A stretch of DNA of 64,000 bases. Source: Agrobacterium tumefaciens. GTDB lineage: Bacteria > Pseudomonadota > Alphaproteobacteria > Rhizobiales > Rhizobiaceae. The stretch is taken from NCBI GenBank assembly GCA_025560025.1, contig CP048485.1, positions 1,178,001 through 1,242,000 on the forward strand, in the 5' to 3' direction. A program made the position numbers and the translations under genes. The notes under the pieces were generated by a model. It made no database searches. It worked only from the letters and a program-made list of their open reading frames with translations, and had not been told where the DNA came from. This document shows, piece after piece, positions 1-11,601 of this stretch (positions are counted from its first letter, which is position 1; every line of letters starts with the position of its first letter).

Positions 1-2659
<2,659 letters not shown>

Positions 2660-2660
<1 letters not shown>

Positions 2661-2685
2661 AATTCCCGGATATTGCCGGGAATTT
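2660..2685 (+). terminator. Hairpin terminator after uvrA
   Basis: Ten-base arms (AAATTCCCGG and CCGGGAATTT) enclose a 6-base loop, starting at the last base of the uvrA stop codon. The T-run after the stem is short, so termination may be only moderate. Confidence 0.6.
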
Positions 2686-2696
2686 CGCACCCTTTC

Positions 2697-2771
2697 CGTC
2701 ATCCTCGCCCTTGAGGCGAGGATCCACAGCCGCCGAGAACATGGATCCTCGCCTCAAGGGCGAGGATGACG
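2697..2771. repeat. Rhizobial intergenic palindrome, copy A (perfect 30-bp arms)
   Basis: Left arm 2697-2726 and right arm 2742-2771 are exact inverted repeats of 30 bases around a 15-base loop. The arm begins CGTCATCCTCGCCCTTGAGG. Related elements lie at 30543-30614 and 61226-61300. The right arm of this copy is identical to the right arm of the third. The layout fits the abundant palindromic mosaic elements of Rhizobiales genomes (RPE/RIME-like); the exact subfamily is not assigned. Confidence 0.85.
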
Positions 2772-2818
2772 TCGGGAGCGACGTTGAAAAGAAAACGCCT
2801 ATTTGGGAGGAACAGCAT

Positions 2819-3619
2819 ATGTCGACATCAGGCACGATCCGCACCGGTATCGGCGGCTGGACCTTCGAGCCGTGGGAAGGCACGTTTTATCCGGAGAAAC
2901 TGCCGAAAAAACGCCAGCTCGAACATGCCAGCCGGCAATTGACGGCGATTGAGGTGAACGGCACCTATTATAGCAGCCAGAAACCCGAGACCTTCGCCAA
3001 ATGGGCGGCGGATGTGCCGGAGGATTTCATCTTCTCCCTGAAGGCAAGCCGTTTCGTCACCAATCGCAGGGTTCTGGCCGAAGCGGGCGAATCGATGACG
3101 AAATTCCTGACACAGGGCCTGACGGAGCTTGGGTCTCACCTTGGCCCGATCCTCTGGCAATTCGCACCGACGAAAAAATTCGACGCTGATGATTTCGGCG
3201 CGTTTCTGGCGCTGCTTCCCGAAAAACAGGACGGCATCCGCCTTCGTCACGTAGTCGAAGTGCGCAACCCGACATTTCAGGTGCCGGAATTCATCGATCT
3301 TCTCGCCAGACATAAGGTCGCCGTCGTCTGCGCCGATCACCACGACTATCCGATGCTGCCGGATGTAACGGCGGATTTCGTCTATTGCCGGCTCCAGAAG
3401 GGCGAGGACGATATCGAGACCTGCTATCCGAAGACCGGGATTGACCACTGGGCAAAACGGGTCAAGACCTATGCGGCGGGCGGCGTGCCGGATGACCTGC
3501 CGCTGATCGCGCCCGACAGGCAAATCGAAAAAACGCCCCGCGACGTCTTCGCCTTCTTCATCACCGGCGGCAAGGTCAATGCGCCGAACGGTGCGCAGGC
3601 GCTGCAGAAAGCGGTCTGA
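2819..3619 (+). CDS. DUF72 (YecE-like) protein
   Basis: A 266-residue DUF72 family protein with a predicted TIM-barrel fold and no established reaction. The start was set at 2819 because AGGAGG-like sequence (gggaggaac) lies just upstream; a longer frame from 2711 would run through the palindromic repeat. Family hallmarks are the N-terminal RTGIGGWTFEPWEG, an EVNGTYYS segment, SLKASRFVTN, and RHVVEVRNPTF in the middle. It stands alone between uvrA and a GNAT gene, so context says little. Family assignment is confident; function is unknown. Confidence 0.88.
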   Translation: MSTSGTIRTGIGGWTFEPWEGTFYPEKLPKKRQLEHASRQLTAIEVNGTYYSSQKPETFAKWAADVPEDFIFSLKASRFVTNRRVLAEAGESMTKFLTQGLTELGSHLGPILWQFAPTKKFDADDFGAFLALLPEKQDGIRLRHVVEVRNPTFQVPEFIDLLARHKVAVVCADHHDYPMLPDVTADFVYCRLQKGEDDIETCYPKTGIDHWAKRVKTYAAGGVPDDLPLIAPDRQIEKTPRDVFAFFITGGKVNAPNGAQALQKAV

Positions 3620-3762
3620 GCGGGAAAGCCCGCTCGCGATCGCTTGATCCACCTGACCAGGCGGCACCAAAAGTCGGGGAACAGATGTCCCCGTCTTATT
3701 GCGGTCATCTCGTGCCGGCTAATATCTCGAGACCTCCATCGTCTTCAAAGGGTTGGCCGGGA

Positions 3763-4287
3763 ATGGGAATGATTGAAACGGAACGTCTGCGCCTTCACCA
3801 CTGGCGGGACGATCATTTTGAAGCTTTCGCCGCAATGCAGACGGACCCGGAGGTGATGGCCGATCAGGGTGGGCCGGCGGATAACGCAAAGAGCAGAGAG
3901 AAATTCGAACGTTACCGCAAGGCGGAGCGCGACCACGGCATTGCCCGCTGGGCGGTGGAAAGTCCGGACGGCGTCTTTCTCGGTTATGCCGGCATTATGC
4001 CGCGCATGACAGACGACCATCCGCTCGGCCTGCACCACGAAATCGGCTGGCGTTTCATCCGGCAGGCCTGGGGAAAGGGTTACGCAACCGAAAGCGCAAG
4101 AGCGGCGCTGGCGCATGCGGCCCATCGCTCAGACATAGCCCGGATCGTCGCCTATACAAGTTCCGATAATATCCGATCGCAATCCGTCATGACCCGCCTT
4201 GGCCTGATACGGGAACCATCTCTGGATTTTACGGTTCCGGGCGATATCGACAGGGAATGGCGCGGACTGGTCTGGGTTGTTCCCTGA
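3763..4287 (+). CDS. GNAT family N-acetyltransferase
   Basis: A 174-residue GNAT protein of the RimJ/RimL-like group that probably acetylates an amine using acetyl-CoA; the substrate is not evident. It opens METERLRL-style (MGMIETERLRLHHW), and the acetyl-CoA loop is QAWGKGYATESARAAL in the C-terminal half, followed by NIRSQSVMTRLGL, typical of the family. A start at 3763 or 3769 fits the fold and a GGCCGGG stretch upstream; the longer frame from 3685 adds a non-conserved leader. It converges on dusA. Confidence 0.85.
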   Translation: MGMIETERLRLHHWRDDHFEAFAAMQTDPEVMADQGGPADNAKSREKFERYRKAERDHGIARWAVESPDGVFLGYAGIMPRMTDDHPLGLHHEIGWRFIRQAWGKGYATESARAALAHAAHRSDIARIVAYTSSDNIRSQSVMTRLGLIREPSLDFTVPGDIDREWRGLVWVVP

Positions 4288-4338
4288 AAGGCTTTCCATC
4301 GCACCGACGGCGCTGCAAACCAAGGCCCTTGCCGGGCC

Positions 4339-5349
4339 TCAGCCAGCCAGCTCTTTCGCCGGGTTGAAATCAATGGCCGCAAACGCAGCCTCGATCACCT
4401 CGGTGCCAGCGCCCGGCCGGGTCGCATCGCTGGAAAGGATTTGCCGGAAACGACGTGCACCCGGCATGCCCTGAAACAGACCGACCATATGCCGGGTAAC
4501 ATGGTTGAGACGCCCACCTGCGGCAATATAGTCAGCGGCATAGGCCATCATGGCATCACGCAGCCGCATCCAGTCCGGCTGCAGGGCATCCTCGCCATAG
4601 ATGCGATGGTCGACATCCGCAAGGATGGAGGTATTGTGATAGGCGGCACGGCCAAGCATCACGCCGTCCATATGGTGCAGATGATCGCAGGCCTGATCGA
4701 GATCGGCGATGCCGCCATTGATGCCGATGAAAACGTCGGGATTTTCCCGCTTCATGCGATAGACGAGTTCATAATCAAGCGGCGGCACCTCGCGGTTTTC
4801 CTTCGGCGAAAGCCCCTGCAACCATGCTTTTCGCGCATGAATCCAGATGGCGTCCGCACCGACGGCGATAACGCGCGCCAGAAAATCCGGCAGTACGGCC
4901 TCCGGCTCCTGATCATCCACGCCAATGCGGCATTTCACCGTGACCGGCACTTTTGCAACGGCCTTCATCGCCGCCACACATTGCGCCACGACATCCGGCT
5001 CACGCATCAGGCAGGCGCCGAAGGTACCGGATTGCACCCGGTCCGAAGGACAGCCGACATTGAGATTGATCTCGTCATAGCCGTAATCACCGGCGATCCG
5101 CACGGCCTCCGAGAGCTTGAACGGATCCGATCCACCCAGCTGCAATGCGACAGGATGTTCCTGGGGGTGATAACTGAGCAGCCTGTCCCGCTGGCCATGG
5201 ATGATGGCGTCGGCAACGATCATTTCGGTATAAAGCAGCGCGCGCTTCGACAGCTGCCGGTGCAGAAATCTGCACCTCGTGTCGGTCCAATCGATCATCG
5301 GGGCCACGGCGAAGATTTTTTCGCCGCTTGCAAGCGCTTGTCTGTACAT
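4339..5349 (-). CDS. dusA: tRNA-dihydrouridine(20/20a) synthase DusA
   Basis: A 336-residue flavoenzyme that reduces uridines in the tRNA D-loop using NADPH. It shows the FMN TIM-barrel motifs of Dus proteins: APMIDWTDTRCRFLHR at the N-terminus, LQLGGSDP, the signature NLNVGCPSDRVQ with the catalytic Cys inside, and GINGGI for phosphate binding. The DusA subtype is indicated by IHARKAWLQGLSPKENRE. It is monocistronic, facing the GNAT gene and divergent from the FAH-family gene. Confidence 0.95.
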   Translation of the reverse strand: MYRQALASGEKIFAVAPMIDWTDTRCRFLHRQLSKRALLYTEMIVADAIIHGQRDRLLSYHPQEHPVALQLGGSDPFKLSEAVRIAGDYGYDEINLNVGCPSDRVQSGTFGACLMREPDVVAQCVAAMKAVAKVPVTVKCRIGVDDQEPEAVLPDFLARVIAVGADAIWIHARKAWLQGLSPKENREVPPLDYELVYRMKRENPDVFIGINGGIADLDQACDHLHHMDGVMLGRAAYHNTSILADVDHRIYGEDALQPDWMRLRDAMMAYAADYIAAGGRLNHVTRHMVGLFQGMPGARRFRQILSSDATRPGAGTEVIEAAFAAIDFNPAKELAG

Positions 5350-5488
5350 GGATTAACCTCTTTGCGCCGGCTTCTACAGCAAAGGACCGCAAAAAGCCAG
5401 TTTTGCCCTCGCCAGCATTTTCAACTGGAAATCAGCCCGGAATCGCGGGACAAGAATTGCACCTTAAAAAAGACGACAGGAAACTCCC

Positions 5489-6178
5489 ATGGCCGCCACC
5501 GTCATCCCCGCCCCGCAACCCGTGCTCCTGCCAGTGAACGGCACGAGCGACATGTTCCCCGTGCGGCGGGTCTATTGCGTCGGTCGCAACTATGCCGATC
5601 ACGCGATCGAGATGGGCCACGATCCCTCGCGTGAGCCACCCTTTTATTTCCAGAAGAACCCGGACAATCTCCTGCCCGCAGGTCAGGACTTCCCCTACCC
5701 GTCGCTGTCTTCGAACGTCCATTACGAAGTCGAGTGTGTCGTGGTGCTGAAAAGCGGCGGTGCGGATATTCCGGCGGACGAAGCGTTGAACCACGTCTGG
5801 GGTTACGCCGTCGGCATCGACATGACGCGCCGTGATCTGCAGGACGGCCTGAAGAAGATGGGACGCTCCTGGGAGGGCGCCAAGGCATTTGAATATTCCG
5901 CGCCGGTTTCGGCCATCGTCCCCGCAGATAAAATCGGCCATCCGGCGACCGGCGCGATCTGGCTCGATGTCAATGGTGAACGCAAGCAGACGGGCGATCT
6001 TGCGCAGATGATCTGGAAGGTGCCGGAAGTGATCGCCGAGCTTTCCAAGCTCTTCACGCTTGCCGCCGGCGACGTGATCATGACCGGCACGCCGGCTGGC
6101 GTCGGCCCCATCGTGCGCGGCGACAGGATCGAGTGTGGCGTCGAAGGTATCGGCACGCTGTCCGTCACCGTCGCCTGA
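5489..6178 (+). CDS. Fumarylacetoacetate hydrolase (FAH) family protein
   Basis: A 229-residue FAH-fold protein. Enzymes of this family cleave or isomerise beta-diketo acids such as fumarylpyruvate, acylpyruvates or oxaloacetate with a Mg ion. Visible family features are RVYCVGRNYADHA, FYFQKNPDNLL, the metal-ligand segment YEVECVVVL and the C-terminal DVIMTGTPAGVGP. The short length fits the acylpyruvase/FAHD1-like group rather than true fumarylacetoacetase. ACAGGA precedes the ATG. The gamma-carbonic-anhydrase-like gene follows 36 bases downstream on the same strand, so the two may be cotranscribed. The exact substrate cannot be read from sequence. Confidence 0.9.
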   Translation: MAATVIPAPQPVLLPVNGTSDMFPVRRVYCVGRNYADHAIEMGHDPSREPPFYFQKNPDNLLPAGQDFPYPSLSSNVHYEVECVVVLKSGGADIPADEALNHVWGYAVGIDMTRRDLQDGLKKMGRSWEGAKAFEYSAPVSAIVPADKIGHPATGAIWLDVNGERKQTGDLAQMIWKVPEVIAELSKLFTLAAGDVIMTGTPAGVGPIVRGDRIECGVEGIGTLSVTVA

Positions 6179-6214
6179 GCATGATCGACGCATAATCCAT
6201 AGGGAGGAACCGCC

Positions 6215-6748
6215 ATGCCGCTTTTTCGTCTCGGCAATCGGGTGCCGCAGACCCCCGCTGCCGATCGTTACTGGGTGGCTCCCGACGCCAATGTCATCGG
6301 CTCGGTGACGCTGGGTGAGGATGTCGGCATCTGGTTCGGCGCGACGCTGCGCGGCGATAATGAGCCGATCAGCGTCGGGCGCGGCACGAACATTCAGGAA
6401 GGCGCGATGGTGCATAGCGACCCCGGCTTTGCCGCAACGATCGGCGAAATGTGCACCATCGGCCACCATGCCATCGTGCATGGCTGCACCATCGGCGACA
6501 ATTCGCTGATCGGCATGGGCGCGACGATCCTGAATGGCGCGAAGATCGGCCGCAACTGCCTTGTCGGCGCCAATGCGCTGGTGACCGAGGGCAAGGAATT
6601 CCCGGATAATTCACTGATCGTCGGATCGCCGGCGCGAGCGATCAGGACGCTGGATGACGAGGCCGTCGACAGCCTTCGCCGCTCGGCCGAAAAATACATC
6701 GAGAACTGGAAGCGTTTTTCGAAAGACCTGGCGATCATCGAAGGATGA
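6215..6748 (+). CDS. Gamma-carbonic anhydrase-like hexapeptide-repeat protein
   Basis: A 177-residue left-handed beta-helix protein of the gamma-CA/YrdA/PaaY group. Hexapeptide repeats run from about residue 20 to 130 (IGSVTLGEDVGIWFGATLRGD, IGDNSLIGMGATI). Candidate zinc ligands are the His of HSDPGF and those in IGHHAIVHG. AGGGAGG lies 9 bases before the ATG. Family members are active carbonic anhydrases, acyl-CoA-related proteins or structural homologues; which applies here is not determinable. It ends 38 bases from the convergent zur gene. Confidence 0.9.
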   Translation: MPLFRLGNRVPQTPAADRYWVAPDANVIGSVTLGEDVGIWFGATLRGDNEPISVGRGTNIQEGAMVHSDPGFAATIGEMCTIGHHAIVHGCTIGDNSLIGMGATILNGAKIGRNCLVGANALVTEGKEFPDNSLIVGSPARAIRTLDDEAVDSLRRSAEKYIENWKRFSKDLAIIEG

Positions 6749-6786
6749 GAAACGGCGGACGATGTCGCCCGCCCCGACAACAATGC

Positions 6787-7200
6787 CTATGACGCGCAAT
6801 TGGCGCAGAGGCCGCGAATTTCAATCGTGGTCTTTTCCGCCTTGAACTTGCTGTCCTTCACCCAGCGCTCGAGGCGATGGTCGATTTCGTGATCATGGAA
6901 TTCGGTCACCTGTCCGCAGGATTCGCAGATGGCAAAGGCCACCGTTCCGTGATGATGCGAGCAGCATTCGGCCTGCGTGTGGGTGCAGGCGACGAAAGCG
7001 TTGAGGCTTTCCAGCCGGTGCACGAGACCGTATTCAACAAGCTTTTCCAAAGCCCGGTAAACCTGCAGCGGTGCACGGAACCCGTCATCCCGCAGCTTGT
7101 CGAGGATCATGTAGGCGCTGAGCGGCTGATGCGCATTCGACAGGGCATTCATGACCAGCGACTGGTTCTTGGTGAGGTTCTGCTGGGTCTGCACATTCAT
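6787..7200 (-). CDS. zur: Zinc uptake regulator, Fur family
   Basis: A 137-residue Fur-family repressor that binds zinc and shuts off zinc import. It has an N-terminal winged helix (QPLSAYMILDKLRDDGFRAP, then QVYRALEKLVEYGLVHRLES), a His/Cys-rich hinge (CTHTQAECCSHHH) and two CxxC structural zinc pairs (CESCG, CANCAS). Being translationally coupled to znuB (ATGA overlap at 7197-7200) in a znuC-znuB-zur operon identifies it as Zur rather than Fur, Mur or PerR. It probably autoregulates through the znu intergenic operators. Confidence 0.95.
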   Translation of the reverse strand: MNVQTQQNLTKNQSLVMNALSNAHQPLSAYMILDKLRDDGFRAPLQVYRALEKLVEYGLVHRLESLNAFVACTHTQAECCSHHHGTVAFAICESCGQVTEFHDHEIDHRLERWVKDSKFKAEKTTIEIRGLCANCAS

Positions 7201-8015
7201 GACTTGCCTCCTTCATCCGCGGAGCGGGAAAAACCTGGCGCCGGTAACAGGCTTATAACGAACAGGATCACGGCGGCAACCACGATGGAGGGGCCCGACG
7301 GCGTATCATAGGTCAGCGAGCCGAACAGGCCACCAATGACGGCAACCGCGCCGATCAGCGAGGCGACCACGGCCATCACCTCAGGCGTGGCCGAAAAGCG
7401 CCTTGCGGTCGCCGCCGGTATGATGAGCAGCGAGGTAATCAGCATGATGCCGACCACCTTCATGGCAATGGCGATCACCAGCGCCATCAACAGGGTGAAG
7501 ATGAGCTTGGCCCGTTCCGGGTTCAGCCCCTCCGCCTCTGCGAGCTCATTATTGACGGTGGAGGCGAGCAGCGACCGCCACAGGAAAACCATGGCGACGA
7601 TAACCACCAGTCCGCCGCCCCAGATCAGCGCGATATCGCTGCGGGTAACGGCCAGAATATCGCCGAACAGGAACGAGACGAGATCGATGCGCACCCAACT
7701 CATAAAGGCGACGATGACGAGACCGATCGCCAGCGCCGAGTGGGACAATATGCCAAGCAGAGCATCGGCGGAAAGCGCCTGCCGCCTTTGCAGAAAAATC
7801 AGCAGGATCGAAACGGCCGACGCCACCAGAAAAACGCTGACGATGAGGCTGAGCTGCAGCAGCAGCGACAAGGCAACGCCAAGCAGTGCGGAATGCGCCA
7901 TCGTATCGCCGAAATAGGCCATGCGCCGCCAGACGACGAAGCAGCCGAGGGGACCGGCGGTCAGGGCAACGCCGATGCCCGCGAGCATGGCGCGAACGAA
8001 GAAATCGTCAAACAT
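7197..8015 (-). CDS. znuB: Zinc ABC transporter permease ZnuB
   Basis: A 272-residue ABC-3 family integral membrane permease for Zn(II). The start at 8015 (MFDDFFVRAMLAGIG) was chosen because the longer frame to 8135 is out-of-frame znuC sequence. Family motifs include GPLGCFVVWRRMAYFGDTMAHSALLG near the N-terminus, LLGILSHSALA, and GIMLITSLLIIPAATAR in the C-terminal third, with about 8 hydrophobic segments. It overlaps znuC by 8 bases upstream and zur by 4 bases downstream. Confidence 0.95.
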   Translation of the reverse strand: MFDDFFVRAMLAGIGVALTAGPLGCFVVWRRMAYFGDTMAHSALLGVALSLLLQLSLIVSVFLVASAVSILLIFLQRRQALSADALLGILSHSALAIGLVIVAFMSWVRIDLVSFLFGDILAVTRSDIALIWGGGLVVIVAMVFLWRSLLASTVNNELAEAEGLNPERAKLIFTLLMALVIAIAMKVVGIMLITSLLIIPAATARRFSATPEVMAVVASLIGAVAVIGGLFGSLTYDTPSGPSIVVAAVILFVISLLPAPGFSRSADEGGKS

Positions 8016-8928
8016 GGCGCTCTCCCTGCCCGTGGCTTGCGGGGCCGTGGGCCTGATGGTCATGCTCATGACCGCAGCCGCATTCGCCATGGTCATCATG
8101 GCGGTGACCATGGTCATGCGTGTGATGATGGCCATCTTCGGGATGGCAATGATCGGTCACGGAGCCATCCGCATGCTGCACCCGGCCATCGGGCAGATGG
8201 GTGTGATCGTGATGGTGACTGTAAACGGCAAGGCCCTTGGCGGCCGCCCCGCCGAACAGCCGCATATATTCCGGGCTCTGGCTCACCGTCTGCGGCGTTC
8301 CGCGGCAGCAGACATGGCCGTTCAGGCATATCACAGTGTCGGTTTCCGCCATCACCACATGCAAATCATGCGAGATTAACAGAATTCCGCAATTGCTTGA
8401 ATTTCTGATATTTTTTATCAGTTCATAGAGCGCTATCTCACCGGAGAAATCGACACCCTGAACAGGTTCATCCAGAACCAGCAGGTCCGGCTTGCGCGCG
8501 ATGGCACGGGCGAGAAGCGCACGCTGGAACTCGCCGCCAGACAGATGCTGGACTTCTGCACCCGCCAGATGCGCGATGCCCGTGGCGTTCAACGCCGCAT
8601 CGATCTCACGGGCGGCCAGCGGCCCGGTCAGCGTCATCAACCGGCGCACGGAAAGCGGCATGGTCCAGTCCACGGATAGCTTCTGCGGCACATAACCAAC
8701 ACGCAGACCGGCAATGCGCGACACCTCACCTTCGCTCGGCTTCAACACGCCGATGGCCATTTTCGCACTGGTGGATTTCCCCGAACCATTGGGGCCGATC
8801 AGCGTAACGATCTCGCCTTTGCTGACGGAAAACTCCACGCCGCGCACCAGCCAGCGGCCGTTGCGCTGCACGCCGGCATTGGAAAGGGAAACCAGTATGT
8901 CGTTACCCTTGGGGGCGGAATGAAGCAT
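8008..8928 (-). CDS. znuC: Zinc ABC transporter ATPase ZnuC with long His-rich tail
   Basis: The ATPase of the zinc importer, 306 residues, longer than usual. Walker A is GPNGSGKST (about residue 45), the Q-loop follows GYVPQ, the signature is LSGGEFQRALLARA, Walker B is LLVLDEPVQGVD, and LLISHDLHVV carries the switch His. The last 69 residues hold 22 histidines plus CGCG, a probable zinc-binding tail not needed for the ABC fold. It is first gene of the znuC-znuB-zur operon and divergent from znuA. Confidence 0.95.
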   Translation of the reverse strand: MLHSAPKGNDILVSLSNAGVQRNGRWLVRGVEFSVSKGEIVTLIGPNGSGKSTSAKMAIGVLKPSEGEVSRIAGLRVGYVPQKLSVDWTMPLSVRRLMTLTGPLAAREIDAALNATGIAHLAGAEVQHLSGGEFQRALLARAIARKPDLLVLDEPVQGVDFSGEIALYELIKNIRNSSNCGILLISHDLHVVMAETDTVICLNGHVCCRGTPQTVSQSPEYMRLFGGAAAKGLAVYSHHHDHTHLPDGRVQHADGSVTDHCHPEDGHHHTHDHGHRHDDHGECGCGHEHDHQAHGPASHGQGERHV

Positions 8929-8960
8929 GGGATTGTCCGATTGGCGATGTTGCTTACCGC

Positions 8961-9005
8961 TATTGCATACGTTATAGAGTTACGCAATAAATGTAATAAC
9001 ATAAC
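8961..9005. promoter_or_regulatory. Zur-type operators in the znuC/znuA divergent promoter
   Basis: On the minus strand, GTTATGTTATTACATT (within 8987-9005) has the ATGTTAT-centred dyad of alphaproteobacterial Zur boxes. Immediately beside it TATTGC (8961-8966) and GCAATA (8984-8989) form a wider dyad around GTTATAGAGTTAC. The position, about 30-70 bases upstream of both znuC and znuA, suits repression of both transcripts. No footprint evidence is available from sequence. Confidence 0.6.
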
Positions 9006-9032
9006 TATACTTCTTCAAGTGGAGTGCATTTC

Positions 9033-10013
9033 ATGAAGTCGATCCTGATCCCGCTCATGGCATCGGTGGCAATAGTAGCGGCCGCTTCCGGCGCCATGGC
9101 CGCACCCAATGTCGTGGTCTCGATCAAGCCTGTCCACTCCCTTGTCGCGGCAATCATGCAGGGCGTAGGCGAACCGCAGCTCCTCGTCGAGGGTGCGGCC
9201 TCTCCCCATACCTATAATCTCAGGCCCTCCAATGCACGCACGCTCCAAAAGGCCGATCTGGTCTTTTGGGTCGGGCCCGGGCTCGAAGCTTTCCTGGAAA
9301 AGCCGCTGGAGGCGCTGACCAGCAAGGCGACTGTGGTGGAACTGGAAGACGCCAAGGGGCTGGAAAAGCTGCCCTTCCGCGAAGGCGGCCCTTTCGAGGC
9401 GCATGATCATGCCGAAGAAGAACACGGCGAACATGACGGCCATGCCGAAAAGGCAGGCACGCATGATCATGCCCATGATCACGACGATCATGAGCACGGC
9501 GCATATGACACACATCTCTGGCTTGATCCCGCCAATGCCAAGGCCATGGCGCAGGAGATCGAAACCGCGCTGATTGCGGCAGATGCCGGCAATGCCGCGA
9601 CCTATCAGGCCAATACGAAGAAGCTGATCGATGACATCGACGCGCTGGACACCGAAATTGCGGAAACGGTCAAGCCGGTGAAGGACAAGCCCTTCATCGT
9701 TTTCCACGATGCTTACCAATATTTCGAACACCGTTACGGCGTGAAAACGGCGGGATCGATCACCGTCAGCCCCGAAACCCTGCCGGGCGCGGATCGCGTC
9801 AGCCAAATGCAGGAAAAAGTCCGCCAGCTTGGTGCGACCTGTGTTTTTGCCGAACCGCAGTTCGAGCCGAAGCTGATCTCGGTCATCACCGAGGGCACGG
9901 CGGCAAAATCCGCAACGCTCGATCCGGAGGCGGCCACGCTGGAGCCCGGTCCCGACCTCTATTTCAAGCTGATGCGCGGCATTGCCGCCTCACTGAAGGA
10001 TTGCCTGTCCTGA
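9033..10013 (+). CDS. znuA: Zinc ABC transporter substrate-binding protein ZnuA
   Basis: A 326-residue periplasmic cluster 9 (A-I) binding protein that delivers Zn(II) to ZnuBC. GGAG at 9021-9024 sits 8 bases before the ATG at 9033; the GTG at 9024 overlaps that SD and is not used. The signal peptide is about residues 1-24 (ending AMA). Metal ligands are expected at the His of KPVHSL, HLWLDP and FHDAYQYF. The loop at about residues 123-161 is very rich in His, Asp and Glu, typical of zinc-specific ZnuA. It converges on the LacI-family gene. Confidence 0.95.
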   Translation: MKSILIPLMASVAIVAAASGAMAAPNVVVSIKPVHSLVAAIMQGVGEPQLLVEGAASPHTYNLRPSNARTLQKADLVFWVGPGLEAFLEKPLEALTSKATVVELEDAKGLEKLPFREGGPFEAHDHAEEEHGEHDGHAEKAGTHDHAHDHDDHEHGAYDTHLWLDPANAKAMAQEIETALIAADAGNAATYQANTKKLIDDIDALDTEIAETVKPVKDKPFIVFHDAYQYFEHRYGVKTAGSITVSPETLPGADRVSQMQEKVRQLGATCVFAEPQFEPKLISVITEGTAAKSATLDPEAATLEPGPDLYFKLMRGIAASLKDCLS

Positions 10014-10034
10014 TCCGGACTGGCGATCCTTCTC

Positions 10035-11117
<1,083 letters not shown>

Positions 11118-11296
11118 TCATAGATAGCTTTTACTCTGTTGCAAAGGCAAACGTCACAAACCGCCAGCCGGCTCGCTCATGGCGACGCAAATCATGACTA
11201 TAACGATATAGGCAGGGAAAAATTCCTCCGTTGCCCGCAAAACCTCCCTAACCTCAGATGCAGAGATCGCGATCGCTTCCAGGCGGAAAAATCCTT

Positions 11297-11315
11297 ATTA
11301 TTTAGATTAAATAAT
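11297..11315. repeat. AT-only inverted repeat
   Basis: Perfect 8-base arms ATTATTTA and TAAATAAT are separated by GAT, in an unusually AT-rich stretch of the lacI/mannosidase intergenic region. It could be a regulator site or a promoter-flanking bend; nothing identifies a binding protein. Confidence 0.4.
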
Positions 11316-11452
11316 CAACCAAAACATATGATTCAAAACGTAAAAACATGATATATTGAAAACAATAGCCTCTGCCAGTTATCGTCTTCCGCCGGCAGGC
11401 ATCTTTACCTTTGTAAGTTTCATCCTGAAGGCATGACGGAACGATTATTTTA

Positions 11453-11466
11453 CGGTAACGTTGCCG
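11453..11466. promoter_or_regulatory. Putative LacI-family operator
   Basis: CGGTAACGTTGCCG is a 14-base dyad with one mismatched pair and a central CG step, the standard geometry of LacI-family operators. It lies about 135 bases upstream of the beta-mannosidase ATG and between it and the divergent regulator. Confidence 0.5.
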
Positions 11467-11601
11467 GAGGGAGGAGACTGTCTAGCCGGACGAGTTTCTA
11501 TCAGCCGGTGCACGGGCATCCGTCTTCCCCAGATTCTGACACAAGCCTGCATCATAATGCCGGCCCATCCGCTTCGAATTCATATTACGCAGGGTCCGAT
11601 C

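Noticed and set aside
4441..5634. 397-residue plus-strand frame across dusA
   Set aside because: Shadow of dusA; codon pattern and the clear DusA motifs belong to the minus strand.
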